This document shows, in pieces, positions 1 to 8,909 of a stretch of 64,000 bases of DNA. The stretch comes from Martelella mediterranea DSM 17316 (lineage in GTDB: Bacteria > Pseudomonadota > Alphaproteobacteria > Rhizobiales > Rhizobiaceae). The position numbers and the translations under genes were made by a program. How positions within the stretch are numbered: position 1 is the stretch's first letter; every line of letters starts with the position of its first letter. Location of the stretch: assembly GCF_002043005.1 (NCBI RefSeq), contig NZ_CP020330.1, forward strand, positions 4,234,001 to 4,298,000. Direction: 5' to 3'. The notes under the pieces are model-generated. The model was not told the origin of the DNA. It worked only from the letters and a program-made list of their open reading frames with translations, and searched no databases.

Positions 1-459
1 GTTGAGCTCGAAGGACGGGTTCTCGGTGGTGGCGCCGACCAGAATGATTGTGCCGTCTTCCATCACGGGAAGAAAGCTGTCCTGCTGGGCCCTGTTGAAG
101 CGGTGAATCTCGTCCACGAACAGTAGCGTCTGCCGCCCGTTCATGCGCCGGGCGCGGGCCGCCTCGAACACCTTCTTGAGATCGGCGACGCCGGAGAAGA
201 TCGCGGAAATCTGCTCGAAGGCGAGGCCTGCCTCGCCCGACAGCAGCCGGGCGACCGTGGTCTTGCCCGTGCCCGGCGGCCCCCAGAAGATCATCGAGCC
301 GAGCGAACCGGACGCGATCATCCGCGTCAGCACGCCATCTGGGCCGGTCAGGTGCGGCTGGCCGGTGACCTCGGCGAGGTGCTTCGGCCGCAGCCGGTCG
401 GCCAGCGGCCGCTTGCGCTCGATATCTTCCGGAACTTTGGGGGCAAACAGGTCGCTCAT
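1..459 (-). CDS. rarA: Replication-associated recombination protein A (AAA+ ATPase), 5' part only
   Basis: This is the N-terminal 153 residues of RarA/MgsA; the gene runs off the left edge. RarA is a clamp-loader-like AAA+ ATPase that acts at stalled replication forks. Visible motifs are a Walker [10 protein letters not shown] near residues 60–68 and a Walker [10 protein letters not shown] near 113–121, followed by the sensor-like GATTENPSF at 142–150. The start ATG overlaps the stop of the upstream protease gene as ATGA, so the two are probably translationally coupled. The visible part has no frameshift; the C-terminal half is not in the window. Confidence 0.95.
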   Translation of the reverse strand, partial: MSDLFAPKVPEDIERKRPLADRLRPKHLAEVTGQPHLTGPDGVLTRMIASGSLGSMIFWGPPGTGKTTVARLLSGEAGLAFEQISAIFSGVADLKKVFEAARARRMNGRQTLLFVDEIHRFNRAQQDSFLPVMEDGTIILVGATTENPSFELN

Positions 460-1862
460 CTGAAGATCTGGTTTATCATCCTGCCGCCGCGATTGATGGA
501 AAGGCGCCAGAGGCCGGGACTGGCGGCGGCCTGATCTTCCAGCGTGCCGGTAGTATCGATCTCGGTTCCGTTGACCGCGACGATCACATCCCCGCGGGAA
601 AAGCCGATACGGGCGGCGGGCGAGCCGGCTTCAACCTCCGCGACGACGACACCATCAGATATGTCGGGCAGGCGCAACTCCTCGACCACGCGCGGCGAGA
701 TGTTTTCCACCGTCAGGCCGGAAAACGGGCTGTTGCCGTCAATCGTGCGGGTATCGCGCGGCGGATCCTCCGGCGCGAGGCCGAGCGGCAACGCGACGTG
801 GCTGGCCTTGCCGTCGCGCTCGACCGTGAGGTCCGCCTTCTCGCCGATGCCGATCACGGTGAGGCGATAAAGCAGGGCGTCGGGGTGTTCGACCGGCACG
901 CCGTTGACCGCGGTGATGACGGAACCGGGTTGGAGCCCAGCCTTTTCCGCAGGGCTTGCGTCCCGCACCGCCGAGATAATCGCCCCGCGCGCCGCCTTCA
1001 GCCCCAGCGCCTCGGCCATGTCGGAGGTGACCGGGCCGAAGGTCGCGCCGACATAGGGGCGCTGGAACCGCTCATCCCCGCGATCGGCGGCGGCGAGGAA
1101 CACCTTGACCATGTTCGCCGGTATGGCGAAGCCGATGCCGTTCGACCCGCCGCCCTTGGAGAAGATCGCGGTGTTGATGCCGATCAGCTCGCCCTGCATA
1201 TCGAGCAACGCGCCGCCCGAATTGCCCGGATTGATCGCCGCGTCGGTCTGCAGGAAGAAGCCGAACTCGCCATCGGTGATGGAATTGCGCGCAAGCCCCG
1301 AAATGATGCCGCTCGTGACCGTCTGGCCGACGGCGAACGGGTTGCCGATCGCCAGCGACAGGTCGCCGACCTCGACCGCATCGGAATCGCCGATCGGGAT
1401 CGTCGGAAAATCCTCGTCCGAATCGATCTTCAGCACCGCCAGATCATAGCGGTCGTCCTTCAGCAGCACGGTGCACGGAAACTCGCGGCCGTCGGCAAGC
1501 GCGACCCGCACATCGTCAGCGCCGGCGATGACGTGGTTGTTGGTGATGATCGTGCCGTTCTTCTCCACGATCACCCCGGAGCCGAGCGAGGTCTGCTTCT
1601 CCGAACGGCCCGGCATCTGCTGGCCGAAGAACTGGCCGAAGAACGGATCGGAAAAAAGCGGCGACATGCGGCGCGTCACCATGCGCTCCGCATAGACATT
1701 GACCACCGCCGGCGCGGTCTGCTTCACCAGCGGCGCATAGGAATATTGCAGTTCGGCATCGCTGCCGGGAACCACTCTGTCGGCAGCAAGGGCGGGCTGC
1801 ATGGTCAAGGCCATACCGGCGAAAAGAGCCGCGGCGGAAATGCGTGTGAAGTGTGCCGTCAT
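456..1862 (-). CDS. degP: Periplasmic DegP/DegQ-type serine protease with PDZ domains
   Basis: A 468-residue HtrA-family protease for periplasmic protein quality control. Residues 1–26 form a Sec signal peptide ending ALA. The catalytic triad is seen as H110 (TNNHVIAG), D140 (DRYDLAVLKI) and S215 (NPGNSGGALL). Two PDZ domains follow, roughly at 260–355 and 375–465, with the second compact. The length is normal for alphaproteobacterial Do-like proteases. The gene lies directly upstream of rarA with an ATGA overlap. It is divergent from the LprI-like gene at 2103, with about 240 bases between them. DegP or DegQ subtype cannot be decided from sequence alone. Confidence 0.93.
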   Translation of the reverse strand: MTAHFTRISAAALFAGMALTMQPALAADRVVPGSDAELQYSYAPLVKQTAPAVVNVYAERMVTRRMSPLFSDPFFGQFFGQQMPGRSEKQTSLGSGVIVEKNGTIITNNHVIAGADDVRVALADGREFPCTVLLKDDRYDLAVLKIDSDEDFPTIPIGDSDAVEVGDLSLAIGNPFAVGQTVTSGIISGLARNSITDGEFGFFLQTDAAINPGNSGGALLDMQGELIGINTAIFSKGGGSNGIGFAIPANMVKVFLAAADRGDERFQRPYVGATFGPVTSDMAEALGLKAARGAIISAVRDASPAEKAGLQPGSVITAVNGVPVEHPDALLYRLTVIGIGEKADLTVERDGKASHVALPLGLAPEDPPRDTRTIDGNSPFSGLTVENISPRVVEELRLPDISDGVVVAEVEAGSPAARIGFSRGDVIVAVNGTEIDTTGTLEDQAAASPGLWRLSINRGGRMINQIFR

Positions 1863-2102
1863 CAGTCACCTGTCTCTTCATGAATTTCATCCGGAGAACC
1901 CGGAGGGTGCACCACCATCATCGCCCGATATAGGGTGAAAAAGCGGCAGATGCGACAAATCAGGCGCGGTTTTGGGGGCCTATTCATTTCACATTCACGA
2001 TTGAAGCGGAAGATTGCCGTCATCGTCGGGCTGCAACCGCCCGCCACAAAATCGCCGGGCGACAAGAGCAGGCTCGGGCCGCAACCAAAAGGAGGTAATT
2101 CC

Positions 2103-2468
2103 ATGAGACACACCCCCACAGCACTCGCCCTTGTGGCTTCGCTTGCCATCGTCGGCGGCGCGGCCCTGATGACCACGCCGGCCTCCGCCGCGAGCTTCGA
2201 TTGCAGCGCCTCCGGCCTGACACCGAATGAAAAGACCATCTGCTCCAACCTCACGCTCAACGACGACGACGTGAAGATGGCGACGATGTACACCATGCTC
2301 AAAGGTCTGTTCGCCATGGGCATGTCCGGCAACATGGCCGACGACCAGAAGGCCTGGCTGACGGAGCGCGAAGCCTGCGGCACGAATGTCGCCTGTATCG
2401 AAAAGGCCTACGACACCCGCATCGACCAGTTGCAGAAGATTTATGACGGGATCGACAAGCCGATCTGA
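2103..2468 (+). CDS. Small secreted LprI/DUF1311-like protein
   Basis: A 121-residue protein with a Sec signal peptide (about residues 1–30, cleavage after ASA) and four cysteines in the mature part, likely two disulfides. The pattern of cysteine pairs and the C-terminal YDTRIDQLQKIYD helix resembles the LprI/DUF1311 family, some of which inhibit lysozyme. A strong AAGGAGG ribosome site lies about 8 bases before the ATG, which decides this start over the longer reading frame upstream. A bidirectional-looking hairpin follows the stop. Family membership is inferred; lysozyme inhibition is not shown by the sequence. Confidence 0.75.
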   Translation: MRHTPTALALVASLAIVGGAALMTTPASAASFDCSASGLTPNEKTICSNLTLNDDDVKMATMYTMLKGLFAMGMSGNMADDQKAWLTEREACGTNVACIEKAYDTRIDQLQKIYDGIDKPI

Positions 2469-2476
2469 GGATAGAC

Positions 2477-2510
2477 GCGAGGGAAGCGCGCGCATCCGCG
2501 TTTCCCTCGC
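2477..2510. terminator. Bidirectional hairpin between convergent genes
   Basis: A 14-base arm (GCGAGGGAA then G/A then CGCG) pairs with its complement with one G·U wobble and a 6-base loop. It sits between the stop of the LprI-like gene and the stop of the convergent beta-lactamase gene. There is no long U-tract on either side, so termination efficiency is uncertain. Confidence 0.65.
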
Positions 2511-2518
2511 CCCAAGGA

Positions 2519-3337
2519 TCAGCGTGGCGCGTTCAGCGCCCGCCTGGACAAGGCCGGCCATTGCTCCAAAAGAGCCTCCCGGGTCCGGATCCCCGGCGAC
2601 TGCTTGCCGCGCTGCTCCGTCTGCGTGAGCGTCACGAACACCAGCGTGTCCTCGCCGCGTTCGGCCCAGCCGACATACCATCCCCAGCCGTGGTCGTAAT
2701 CAAAACTGCGATCGGCGCGCCGGGGATAGGCCGCGCCCGTCTTGCCGCGCAAAACCCAACCGTCGACGATGTTCTGTTCGAGCAGACTGCGCGTCTTTGC
2801 CATGGCCTCATCACTTGCCGGCAAGGTTCCGAGCACCAGCCCGCGCAGAAAGGCGGCCTGCTGATACGGCGAAATCTTCAGCGATGACGCGATCCAGGCA
2901 CGGTCCAGCCCGTTGTCGTAACCCGGATCGCCGGAAAAATCGGCATTGCCATAGCCGAACGCCTCGCCATAGCGAGTAAGCCTCGCAGCTCCGAGAATAT
3001 GGGTCAGGCGCTGCGAATACCAGACGACGGAATAGCGGATCCAGCGCTCGGGATCGGTATCCTGTTTCCAAGCTGCCCCACCCCAGTCGGGATCGCCTTC
3101 GCGATAGGCCATGACCGGGTGATGAGCGTCCTGCAGCACGCCGGCATCAAAACCCATCACCGCCAGCGCCACCTTGAAGGTCGAGGCCGGCGTGACCTCC
3201 GATCGGCAATCCCCCTCCTCTACCAGAACCGCCCCGGATGTTGCGTTCACCATGAGCGTACAGACCGGCGCCGCCTCGGCGGAACGCGCCAGCGCCGGCA
3301 ACAGGAAAAGCACCAGACCAACAAACAATCGCAGCAT
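2519..3337 (-). CDS. Class D (OXA-type) beta-lactamase
   Basis: A 272-residue serine beta-lactamase that hydrolyses penicillin-type drugs in the periplasm. The class D signature is complete: S-T-F-K at 52–55 with the acylated serine and carboxylatable lysine, S-V-V at 103–105, Y-G-N at 129–131 and K-T-G at 199–201, plus WGWYVGW near 220. An N-terminal signal peptide covers about 1–23. The ATG at 3337 is preferred over the GTG 15 bases upstream because GGAGG lies 5 bases before it. The gene stands alone, downstream of ilvD on the same strand, with no integron, IS or regulator beside it, so it looks like an intrinsic chromosomal enzyme. Confidence 0.93.
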   Translation of the reverse strand: MLRLFVGLVLFLLPALARSAEAAPVCTLMVNATSGAVLVEEGDCRSEVTPASTFKVALAVMGFDAGVLQDAHHPVMAYREGDPDWGGAAWKQDTDPERWIRYSVVWYSQRLTHILGAARLTRYGEAFGYGNADFSGDPGYDNGLDRAWIASSLKISPYQQAAFLRGLVLGTLPASDEAMAKTRSLLEQNIVDGWVLRGKTGAAYPRRADRSFDYDHGWGWYVGWAERGEDTLVFVTLTQTEQRGKQSPGIRTREALLEQWPALSRRALNAPR

Positions 3338-3359
3338 TTTCGCCTCCACCACGCAAAGT

Positions 3360-3419
3360 TTCGGGTCGACCTTTGCAGGACGACCCGAACAGTTTCACAA
3401 GCCCCGCATGTGATGCGGG
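3360..3419 (-). terminator. Two hairpins downstream of ilvD
   Basis: Reading on the minus strand after the ilvD stop, a 7-bp hairpin (CCCGCAT arms, 3403–3419) is followed by a perfect 9-bp hairpin (TTCGGGTCG arms, 3360–3389). They separate ilvD from the beta-lactamase gene and could end ilvD transcription or form the beta-lactamase leader. Neither has a clear U-tract. Confidence 0.5.
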
Positions 3420-3429
3420 AAAGCTGGCA

Positions 3430-5265
3430 CTATTCCGGCAATATCCGCACCGCGCCCTTGTCGGCGCTGGCGGCGAAGGCTGCGTAGGCCTTCAGCGCGG
3501 TCGTCACCTTGCGGCGGCGCGGGCCTTCGGGTTTCCAGCCCTTTTCGTCCTGTGCCGAGCGCCGGGCTTCGAGCTCGGAGGGCGAGATGCGCAGGGAGAT
3601 GGTACGGCCGGGGATGTCGATGTCGATCATGTCGCCATTGCGAACAAGACCGATCGCGCCGCCCTGGGCCGCTTCCGGCGAGACGTGACCGATCGAAAGA
3701 CCGGAGGTGCCGCCCGAGAACCGGCCATCGGTGATCAGCGCGCAATCCTTGCCGAGGCCCTTCGACTTCAGATAGCTGGTCGGATACAGCATTTCCTGCA
3801 TGCCCGGCCCGCCCTTCGGTCCTTCATAGCGGATGACGACGACGTCGCCGGCCTTGACCTCGTTGGAGAGAATGCCCTTCACCGCCGCGTCCTGGCTTTC
3901 GTAGACGACCGCCGGGCCGGAGAATTTCAGGATGCTCTCGTCAACGCCGGCCGTCTTCACGATGCAGCCGTTGAGCGCGATATTGCCCTTCAGCACGGCA
4001 AGCCCGCCATCCTTGGAGAACGGATGCTCGGCATTGCGGATCGCACCGGAAACGCGGTCGAGGTCGAGTTCGGCCCATCGGCGCTCCTGCGAGAACGCCT
4101 GCTGCGAGGGCACGCCGCCCGGTGCCGCCATGAAGAATTTCCGCACGCTTTCGGAATTGGTGCGCACGATATCCCACTGGTCGATGGCGTCGCCCAGCGT
4201 CGCCGAATGAACGGTCGGGCTGTCGCGTTTGATCAGCCCTGCCCGGTCCAGCTCGCCAAGGATCGCCATGATGCCGCCGGCGCGGTGGACATCTTCCATA
4301 TGAACATCATTCTTGGCCGGAGCGACCTTGCAAAGGCACGGCACATGCCGCGACAGCCGGTCGATATCGTCCATGGTGAAATCAAGCTCGGCCTCATAGG
4401 CGGCCGCGAGAATATGCAGCACCGTATTGGTCGAGCCGCCCATCGCGATATCGAGCGTCATCGCGTTTTCGAACGCGGCCTTGCTGGCGATATTGCGCGG
4501 CAGCGCGCTTTCATCGTCCTGCTCATAGTAGCGGCGCGCCAGATCGACGATCTGGTGGCCGGCCTCGACGAACAGGCGGCGGCGGTCGGCATGGGTGGCA
4601 AGCGTCGAGCCATTGCCCGGCAGCGACAGGCCGAGCGCTTCCGTCAGACAGTTCATCGAATTGGCGGTAAACATGCCCGAGCACGAACCGCAGGTCGGGC
4701 AGGCCGAACGCTCGATCGCCTGGACATCGTCATCGGAATATTTGTCGTCGGCGGCGGCGACCATGGCGTCGACCAGATCGAGCGCCTGTTCCTTGCCGTT
4801 CAACACAACCTTGCCGGCTTCCATCGGGCCGCCGGAGACAAAGATCGTCGGGATGTTGAGGCGCAGCGAGGCCATCAGCATGCCGGGGGTGATCTTGTCG
4901 CAATTGGAGATGCAGACCATGGCATCGGCGCAATGGGCGTTGACCATATATTCGACGCTGTCGGCGATGACCTCGCGCGAGGGCAGCGAATAGAGCATGC
5001 CGTCATGGCCCATGGCGATGCCGTCATCGACGGCGATCGTGTTGAATTCCTTGGCGACGCCGCCCGCGCTTTCGATCTCGCGGGCCACGAGCTGGCCGAG
5101 GTCCTTCAGGTGGACGTGACCGGGCACAAACTGGGTGAAAGAATTGACGACGGCGATGATCGGCTTGCCGAAATCACCATCCTTCATGCCGGTTGCGCGC
5201 CAGAGACCGCGCGCGCCGGCCATGTTTCGACCATGGGTCGTCGTTCTTGAACGATAGGCAGGCAT
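3430..5265 (-). CDS. ilvD: Dihydroxy-acid dehydratase
   Basis: A 611-residue enzyme of branched-chain amino acid and pantothenate synthesis that dehydrates 2,3-dihydroxy acids to 2-keto acids. Iron–sulfur ligands are seen as C122 ([10 protein letters not shown]) and the C189–C195 region ([11 protein letters not shown]); the N-terminal [10 protein letters not shown] is also typical. The length matches the long E. coli-like form. The chosen ATG at 5265 (MPAYRSRTT) has AGGAAG upstream; the reading frame is open 33 bases further but without a better start. Its upstream neighbour on the other strand is the PepSY gene, 312 bases away. Confidence 0.96.
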   Translation of the reverse strand: MPAYRSRTTTHGRNMAGARGLWRATGMKDGDFGKPIIAVVNSFTQFVPGHVHLKDLGQLVAREIESAGGVAKEFNTIAVDDGIAMGHDGMLYSLPSREVIADSVEYMVNAHCADAMVCISNCDKITPGMLMASLRLNIPTIFVSGGPMEAGKVVLNGKEQALDLVDAMVAAADDKYSDDDVQAIERSACPTCGSCSGMFTANSMNCLTEALGLSLPGNGSTLATHADRRRLFVEAGHQIVDLARRYYEQDDESALPRNIASKAAFENAMTLDIAMGGSTNTVLHILAAAYEAELDFTMDDIDRLSRHVPCLCKVAPAKNDVHMEDVHRAGGIMAILGELDRAGLIKRDSPTVHSATLGDAIDQWDIVRTNSESVRKFFMAAPGGVPSQQAFSQERRWAELDLDRVSGAIRNAEHPFSKDGGLAVLKGNIALNGCIVKTAGVDESILKFSGPAVVYESQDAAVKGILSNEVKAGDVVVIRYEGPKGGPGMQEMLYPTSYLKSKGLGKDCALITDGRFSGGTSGLSIGHVSPEAAQGGAIGLVRNGDMIDIDIPGRTISLRISPSELEARRSAQDEKGWKPEGPRRRKVTTALKAYAAFAASADKGAVRILPE

Positions 5266-5577
5266 GGGGCTTCCTTTCTTAAATCCGGCGTTCAGCACAT
5301 ATGACCGATCCGGTCCTCCTCAATGTGCTCCCTGCGTCACAGGCAGGCATCGCCGCTTGTGGTGGTGGTAACCCATATCGGACGGGCTGTCACTATCGGT
5401 TGGCGGCAAAACGGTACTCTCCGGTACGGTTAGTCAGAAAACCGGTGTTTTCGCCCTAAGCAATCGCTTACGCGGGCCCGGCTCAGCCATAAGCAGATGG
5501 ACGGGGAGGCATTCGAGCAGCAGATCGGGGTCGTTGCGCTCCACTTCCGGCGCGCCTTCCCAAGAAAGGAAATTATC
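5266..5577. other. Divergent intergenic region ilvD / PepSY gene
   Basis: This 312-base spacer must hold the promoters for ilvD (minus) and the PepSY–cytochrome operon (plus). I see no leader peptide, riboswitch or convincing -35/-10 pair. A short direct repeat of CGGTAC occurs near 5411–5428. The last bases carry the AAGAAAGGA ribosome site of the next gene. Confidence 0.4.
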
Positions 5578-5838
5578 ATGATCCGTTCCATGGTTCTCGC
5601 GGTCTCGCTCATTGCCGCTCCAGTCGCCGCATTCGCAATGCCCGCCGTCGGCGATATCGTTGGCACCAACCCGACGGATGCCGCCGCCGCGCTGCAAAAG
5701 GCAGGTTGCAACCTCAAGGGCTTCGAGGCCGAGGGCGGCATGATCGAGGCGAAGTGCTATGATGAAAACAACAAGATGCACGAAGTCTACATCAACCCGA
5801 AGACCGGCGCGATCGCCAGCATCTCCGGGAAGGACTGA
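5578..5838 (+). CDS. Small periplasmic PepSY-like protein
   Basis: An 86-residue protein with a signal peptide (about 1–20, AFA cleavage) and a mature part resembling a single PepSY domain, ending in the strand-forming HEVYINPKTGAIASISG. Two cysteines (near 43 and 59) could form a disulfide. The ATG has AAAGGA seven bases upstream. The cytochrome b561 gene begins 2 bases after its stop, so they are almost certainly one operon. PepSY proteins beside b-type cytochromes are common; the exact role is unknown. Confidence 0.8.
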   Translation: MIRSMVLAVSLIAAPVAAFAMPAVGDIVGTNPTDAAAALQKAGCNLKGFEAEGGMIEAKCYDENNKMHEVYINPKTGAIASISGKD

Positions 5839-5839
5839 A

Positions 5840-6478
5840 ATGTTCGCCGGTAGACAAACAGGGACCGGGGCAGCGATTGCCCCGCCCGACCCGTGGGACC
5901 CGGTGGTGCGCCTCAGTCACTGGTTGATCGCCGCCGCCGTCATCATCAACGGCCTGATTTCAGAGCCTGGCGGAACCCTTCATATCTGGATCGGCTGGAT
6001 CGCGATGGCGGTGCTGGTCATTCGCCTGGTCTGGGGGGGCATCGGCCCGAGGGAAGCCCGGTTTACCGCCTTCCTCCCGGATCCGCGCGCGGCGGTCTCG
6101 CATCTCTTCTCGCTGTTGCGCGGCAAGCCCAAGGAATATCCCTCGCACAACCCGGCCGGCGCGATCATGGTCTATGCGCTCTGGGCCTGTCTTGCCGCGG
6201 TGATCGCGACGGGACTGATCATGACCGACGCCAAAACACCAATCACCATCGCCAAGGAGCGGGCCGCGGTCGAACAGGGCGACTGGTCCGTGCTTGCCGG
6301 GGGTGACGAGGGCGACGAATCCCCCGAGGACTCCGGAGAAATCGTGAAGGAGATCCACGAGACAGCGGCCAATCTCATGCTAATATTGGCGCTCGTTCAT
6401 GTCGCAGGCGTTGCGGCCGAAAGCTACGCGCTCAGGAGAAATCTTGTGCGCCCGATGATCAAGGGTCCACCGCGTTGA
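5840..6478 (+). CDS. Cytochrome b561-family membrane protein
   Basis: A 212-residue b-type cytochrome of the CybB/hydrogenase-cytochrome group, with about four transmembrane helices. Candidate haem ligands are the histidine in VRLSHWLIA (first helix), LHIW in the second, and the histidines in KEIHETAANL and ALVHVAG in the last part. An acidic loop (GGDEGDESPEDSGE) of about 20 residues lies before the last helix. It would move electrons between the quinone pool and a periplasmic partner. It follows the PepSY gene by 2 bases and overlaps the next gene. Confidence 0.85.
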   Translation: MFAGRQTGTGAAIAPPDPWDPVVRLSHWLIAAAVIINGLISEPGGTLHIWIGWIAMAVLVIRLVWGGIGPREARFTAFLPDPRAAVSHLFSLLRGKPKEYPSHNPAGAIMVYALWACLAAVIATGLIMTDAKTPITIAKERAAVEQGDWSVLAGGDEGDESPEDSGEIVKEIHETAANLMLILALVHVAGVAAESYALRRNLVRPMIKGPPR

Positions 6479-7014
6479 CGAAAACCCGGAAACCGACACG
6501 GCAAGGGCGGTCGCAAACGATCGCCCTTGCCATCTTCATGATGCTGCAGAGCGTGGCGGCCCTGTTCTTCGTCGCCGATGCCATTCGGGACCTTTCCAAT
6601 GCCCCGGTGAACGCCGAGTCGATCATCGAGGCGCTGACGGCATTCGTTCTCGTGCTCGGCATCTTCATGGCCGGCTGGCAGCTTCGGCTGACACTTGAAC
6701 GCATGGCCGCACAGGGACGCGCGCTCGATATCGCCCGCGGCGATTTCGTCCGCATCATCGAAACGCAATTCGATGTCTGGGGACTGACGGCGGCGGAGCG
6801 GGAGGTCGGCATGCTCGCGCTGAAGGGCATCGATCTGGCGGAAATCGCGCGCCTTCGGGGATCGGCCCAGGGCACGGTGCGCGCCCAGATGACCCGGATC
6901 TATGCCAAGGCCGGCGTTTCCGGCCGCGCGCAGTTTGCGGCATGGTTTGTCGAGGAGCTTCTGGGAGACGGCATTTCACCGCCCGAGGCGGGTGAAAAAC
7001 AACAGTCGACTTGA
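6475..7014 (+). CDS. Membrane-anchored LuxR-type helix-turn-helix regulator
   Basis: A 179-residue protein with two predicted N-terminal membrane helices (about 14–36 and 48–67), a short coiled linker, and a C-terminal LuxR-type DNA-binding domain (about 102–163, LTAAEREVGMLALKG then a recognition helix around GTVRAQMTRIYAK). The start is TTG overlapping the cytochrome stop as TTGA; the next ATG would remove most of the first helix. No sensor or receiver domain is present. It ends the PepSY–cytochrome operon, so it may sense membrane redox state; that is inference. Confidence 0.78.
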   Translation: MTKTRKPTRQGRSQTIALAIFMMLQSVAALFFVADAIRDLSNAPVNAESIIEALTAFVLVLGIFMAGWQLRLTLERMAAQGRALDIARGDFVRIIETQFDVWGLTAAEREVGMLALKGIDLAEIARLRGSAQGTVRAQMTRIYAKAGVSGRAQFAAWFVEELLGDGISPPEAGEKQQST

Positions 7015-7162
7015 GCCGCAGGCACAGCCCTTGCCGGGCAATCCCGCCCCGGCCTCACGCCCGATACACAAAAATGTGGTCGGAAAGTTTCTTGTTAAAG
7101 CTGAAACTATCGACGATCTTCCAACGTAACAGTTCATGACGAACATTACGGGAGACATTTCG

Positions 7163-8140
7163 ATGTCCGCTTACAAGCCGCCCCATATCCCCGCATCCCA
7201 GATCACGCCGGAGCATATCTACCTTAAGCGCCGGACCCTTCTGGCAGGCCTTGCGGCGGGCGCAACCTTTGCCGCCGCCCCCGGAGCCTTCGCCGCCGGC
7301 GAAGACCTCAGCCAGGGCGACGCGCTGAAAACGGTGAAGGGCCCGATCCCCGCCCCCGCCGACCGCAAGGTGACGAGCTACGAGGACATCACCCACTACA
7401 ATAATTTCTACGAATTCGGGACCGGCAAGGAAGATCCCTATCGCAATTCCGGCGAATTCCAGCCTTACCCCTGGACCTTCGAGATCGACGGCATGGTGCA
7501 GAAGCCGCAGACCGTCGACATCGAAACCCTGCTGACGAAGTTTCCGCTGGAAGACCGCACTTACCGGATGCGCTGCGTGGAAGCATGGTCGATGGTGATC
7601 CCGTGGGTCGGCATACCGCTGAAATCGATCCTCGATCTCGCCGAACCCACGGGCTCGGCGAAATATGTCGCCTTCCAGACCGTGGTGCGCCCCGACCAGA
7701 TGCCCGGCCAGCGCGGTTTCGGCCAGCCCATGCCCTGGCCCTATGTCGAAGGGCTGCGGCTGGACGAGGCCAACCACCCTCTGACCATCATCGCGGTCGG
7801 GCTTTACGGCAAGACGCTCCTGAACCAGTCCGGCGCGCCGATGCGTCTGGTGGTGCCGTGGAAATACGGCTTCAAGGGCATCAAGTCGATCGTCAAGATG
7901 ACGCTCACCGACAAGCAGCCGCCCAATAGCTGGAACCTGCTCCAGTCAAACGAATACGGCTTCTATGCCAATGTGAACCCGGATGTGCCGCATCCGCGCT
8001 GGAGCCAGGCCTCCGAGCGCGTGATCGGCGAAGGCGGTGGCTTTTTCGGCGGCGAGCGGATTCCGACGTTGATGTTCAACGGATATGGCGATGAGGTGGC
8101 GAGCCTCTATGCGGGCATGGACCTCAAGGCCAATTATTGA
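7163..8140 (+). CDS. msrP: Periplasmic methionine sulfoxide reductase, molybdenum subunit
   Basis: A 325-residue molybdopterin enzyme (MsrP, formerly YedY) that repairs oxidised methionines in periplasmic proteins. A Tat signal is visible ([13 protein letters not shown], residues 21–33) with cleavage near AFA. The molybdenum ligand cysteine is C138 in [11 protein letters not shown]. The ATG at 7163 (MSAYKPPH) is preferred because GGGAGA lies 7–12 bases upstream; an ATG 27 bases earlier lacks this. msrQ follows by 10 bases. The length and C-terminal region are normal for the family. Confidence 0.95.
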   Translation: MSAYKPPHIPASQITPEHIYLKRRTLLAGLAAGATFAAAPGAFAAGEDLSQGDALKTVKGPIPAPADRKVTSYEDITHYNNFYEFGTGKEDPYRNSGEFQPYPWTFEIDGMVQKPQTVDIETLLTKFPLEDRTYRMRCVEAWSMVIPWVGIPLKSILDLAEPTGSAKYVAFQTVVRPDQMPGQRGFGQPMPWPYVEGLRLDEANHPLTIIAVGLYGKTLLNQSGAPMRLVVPWKYGFKGIKSIVKMTLTDKQPPNSWNLLQSNEYGFYANVNPDVPHPRWSQASERVIGEGGGFFGGERIPTLMFNGYGDEVASLYAGMDLKANY

Positions 8141-8150
8141 GCACCCGCCC

Positions 8151-8819
8151 ATGACCGATATCGCAGCCAGAAAGCATCCGGCCAGCAAAACCAACTGGTG
8201 GCGCCCGGCTTCCGTCTGGGCGCTCTACGCGCTCGGTCTGGCGCCGGCCGTGTGGTATTTCTACCTCGGCGCAACCAACCAGCTCGGCGTCGACCCGGTC
8301 AAGACCTTCGAGCATGTGCTGGGCATCTGGGCGCTGCGCTTCATCCTCGCGACGCTCTGTATCACGCCGCTGCGCGATCTCGCGGACATCAACCTGATGC
8401 GCTACCGCCGGGCGCTGGGTCTGCTCGGGTTTTATTACGTCTGCTTCCATTTCCTGGTCTATCTCGTTCTCGACCAGCGCATGGATATCTCCATGGTGAT
8501 CGAGGACATCATCAAGCGGCCCTTCATCACCTTCGGCATGATGGCGCTGGTGATGCTGATCCCGCTTGCCGTCACCTCCAACAACTGGTCGATCCGTACC
8601 CTGAAGAAGGGCTGGATTCTGATCCACTCCTTCATCTACGAAATCACGGCCCTTGCCACCCTCCACTTCGCCATGTCGCGCAAGGTCATCGGCCCGGAGA
8701 TCATGCTCTACATCGCGATCGCCGTGCTGCTGCTCGGCTACCGCTTCGCGCGGCCCGCGATCACGGAACGCAAGCGCGCGAGGAAGAAGGCGGCGCGGAT
8801 GCGGAAGGGCACGAAATAG
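8151..8819 (+). CDS. msrQ: Haem-binding membrane partner of MsrP
   Basis: A 222-residue integral membrane protein of the ferric-reductase-like family with about six helices. It passes quinone- or flavin-derived electrons to MsrP in the periplasm. Histidines in CFHFLVYLV, LIHSFIYE and ATLHFAM are candidate haem ligands. The C-terminal tail is strongly basic (ERKRARKKAARMRKGTK). It starts 10 bases after the msrP stop, so the pair is an operon. Confidence 0.93.
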   Translation: MTDIAARKHPASKTNWWRPASVWALYALGLAPAVWYFYLGATNQLGVDPVKTFEHVLGIWALRFILATLCITPLRDLADINLMRYRRALGLLGFYYVCFHFLVYLVLDQRMDISMVIEDIIKRPFITFGMMALVMLIPLAVTSNNWSIRTLKKGWILIHSFIYEITALATLHFAMSRKVIGPEIMLYIAIAVLLLGYRFARPAITERKRARKKAARMRKGTK

Positions 8820-8909
8820 CGCGCCGCTCTCAGCCGGGTGGCGGGATGACGCGCGCCGCCAAATCCAGGCCATAATATCGCCCCTCCCCTGCGTAAACGT
8901 GCCAGCGAC

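Noticed and set aside
3373..5250. A 625-codon plus-strand frame
   Set aside because: Antisense to ilvD, with no ribosome site and a composition typical of shadow frames.
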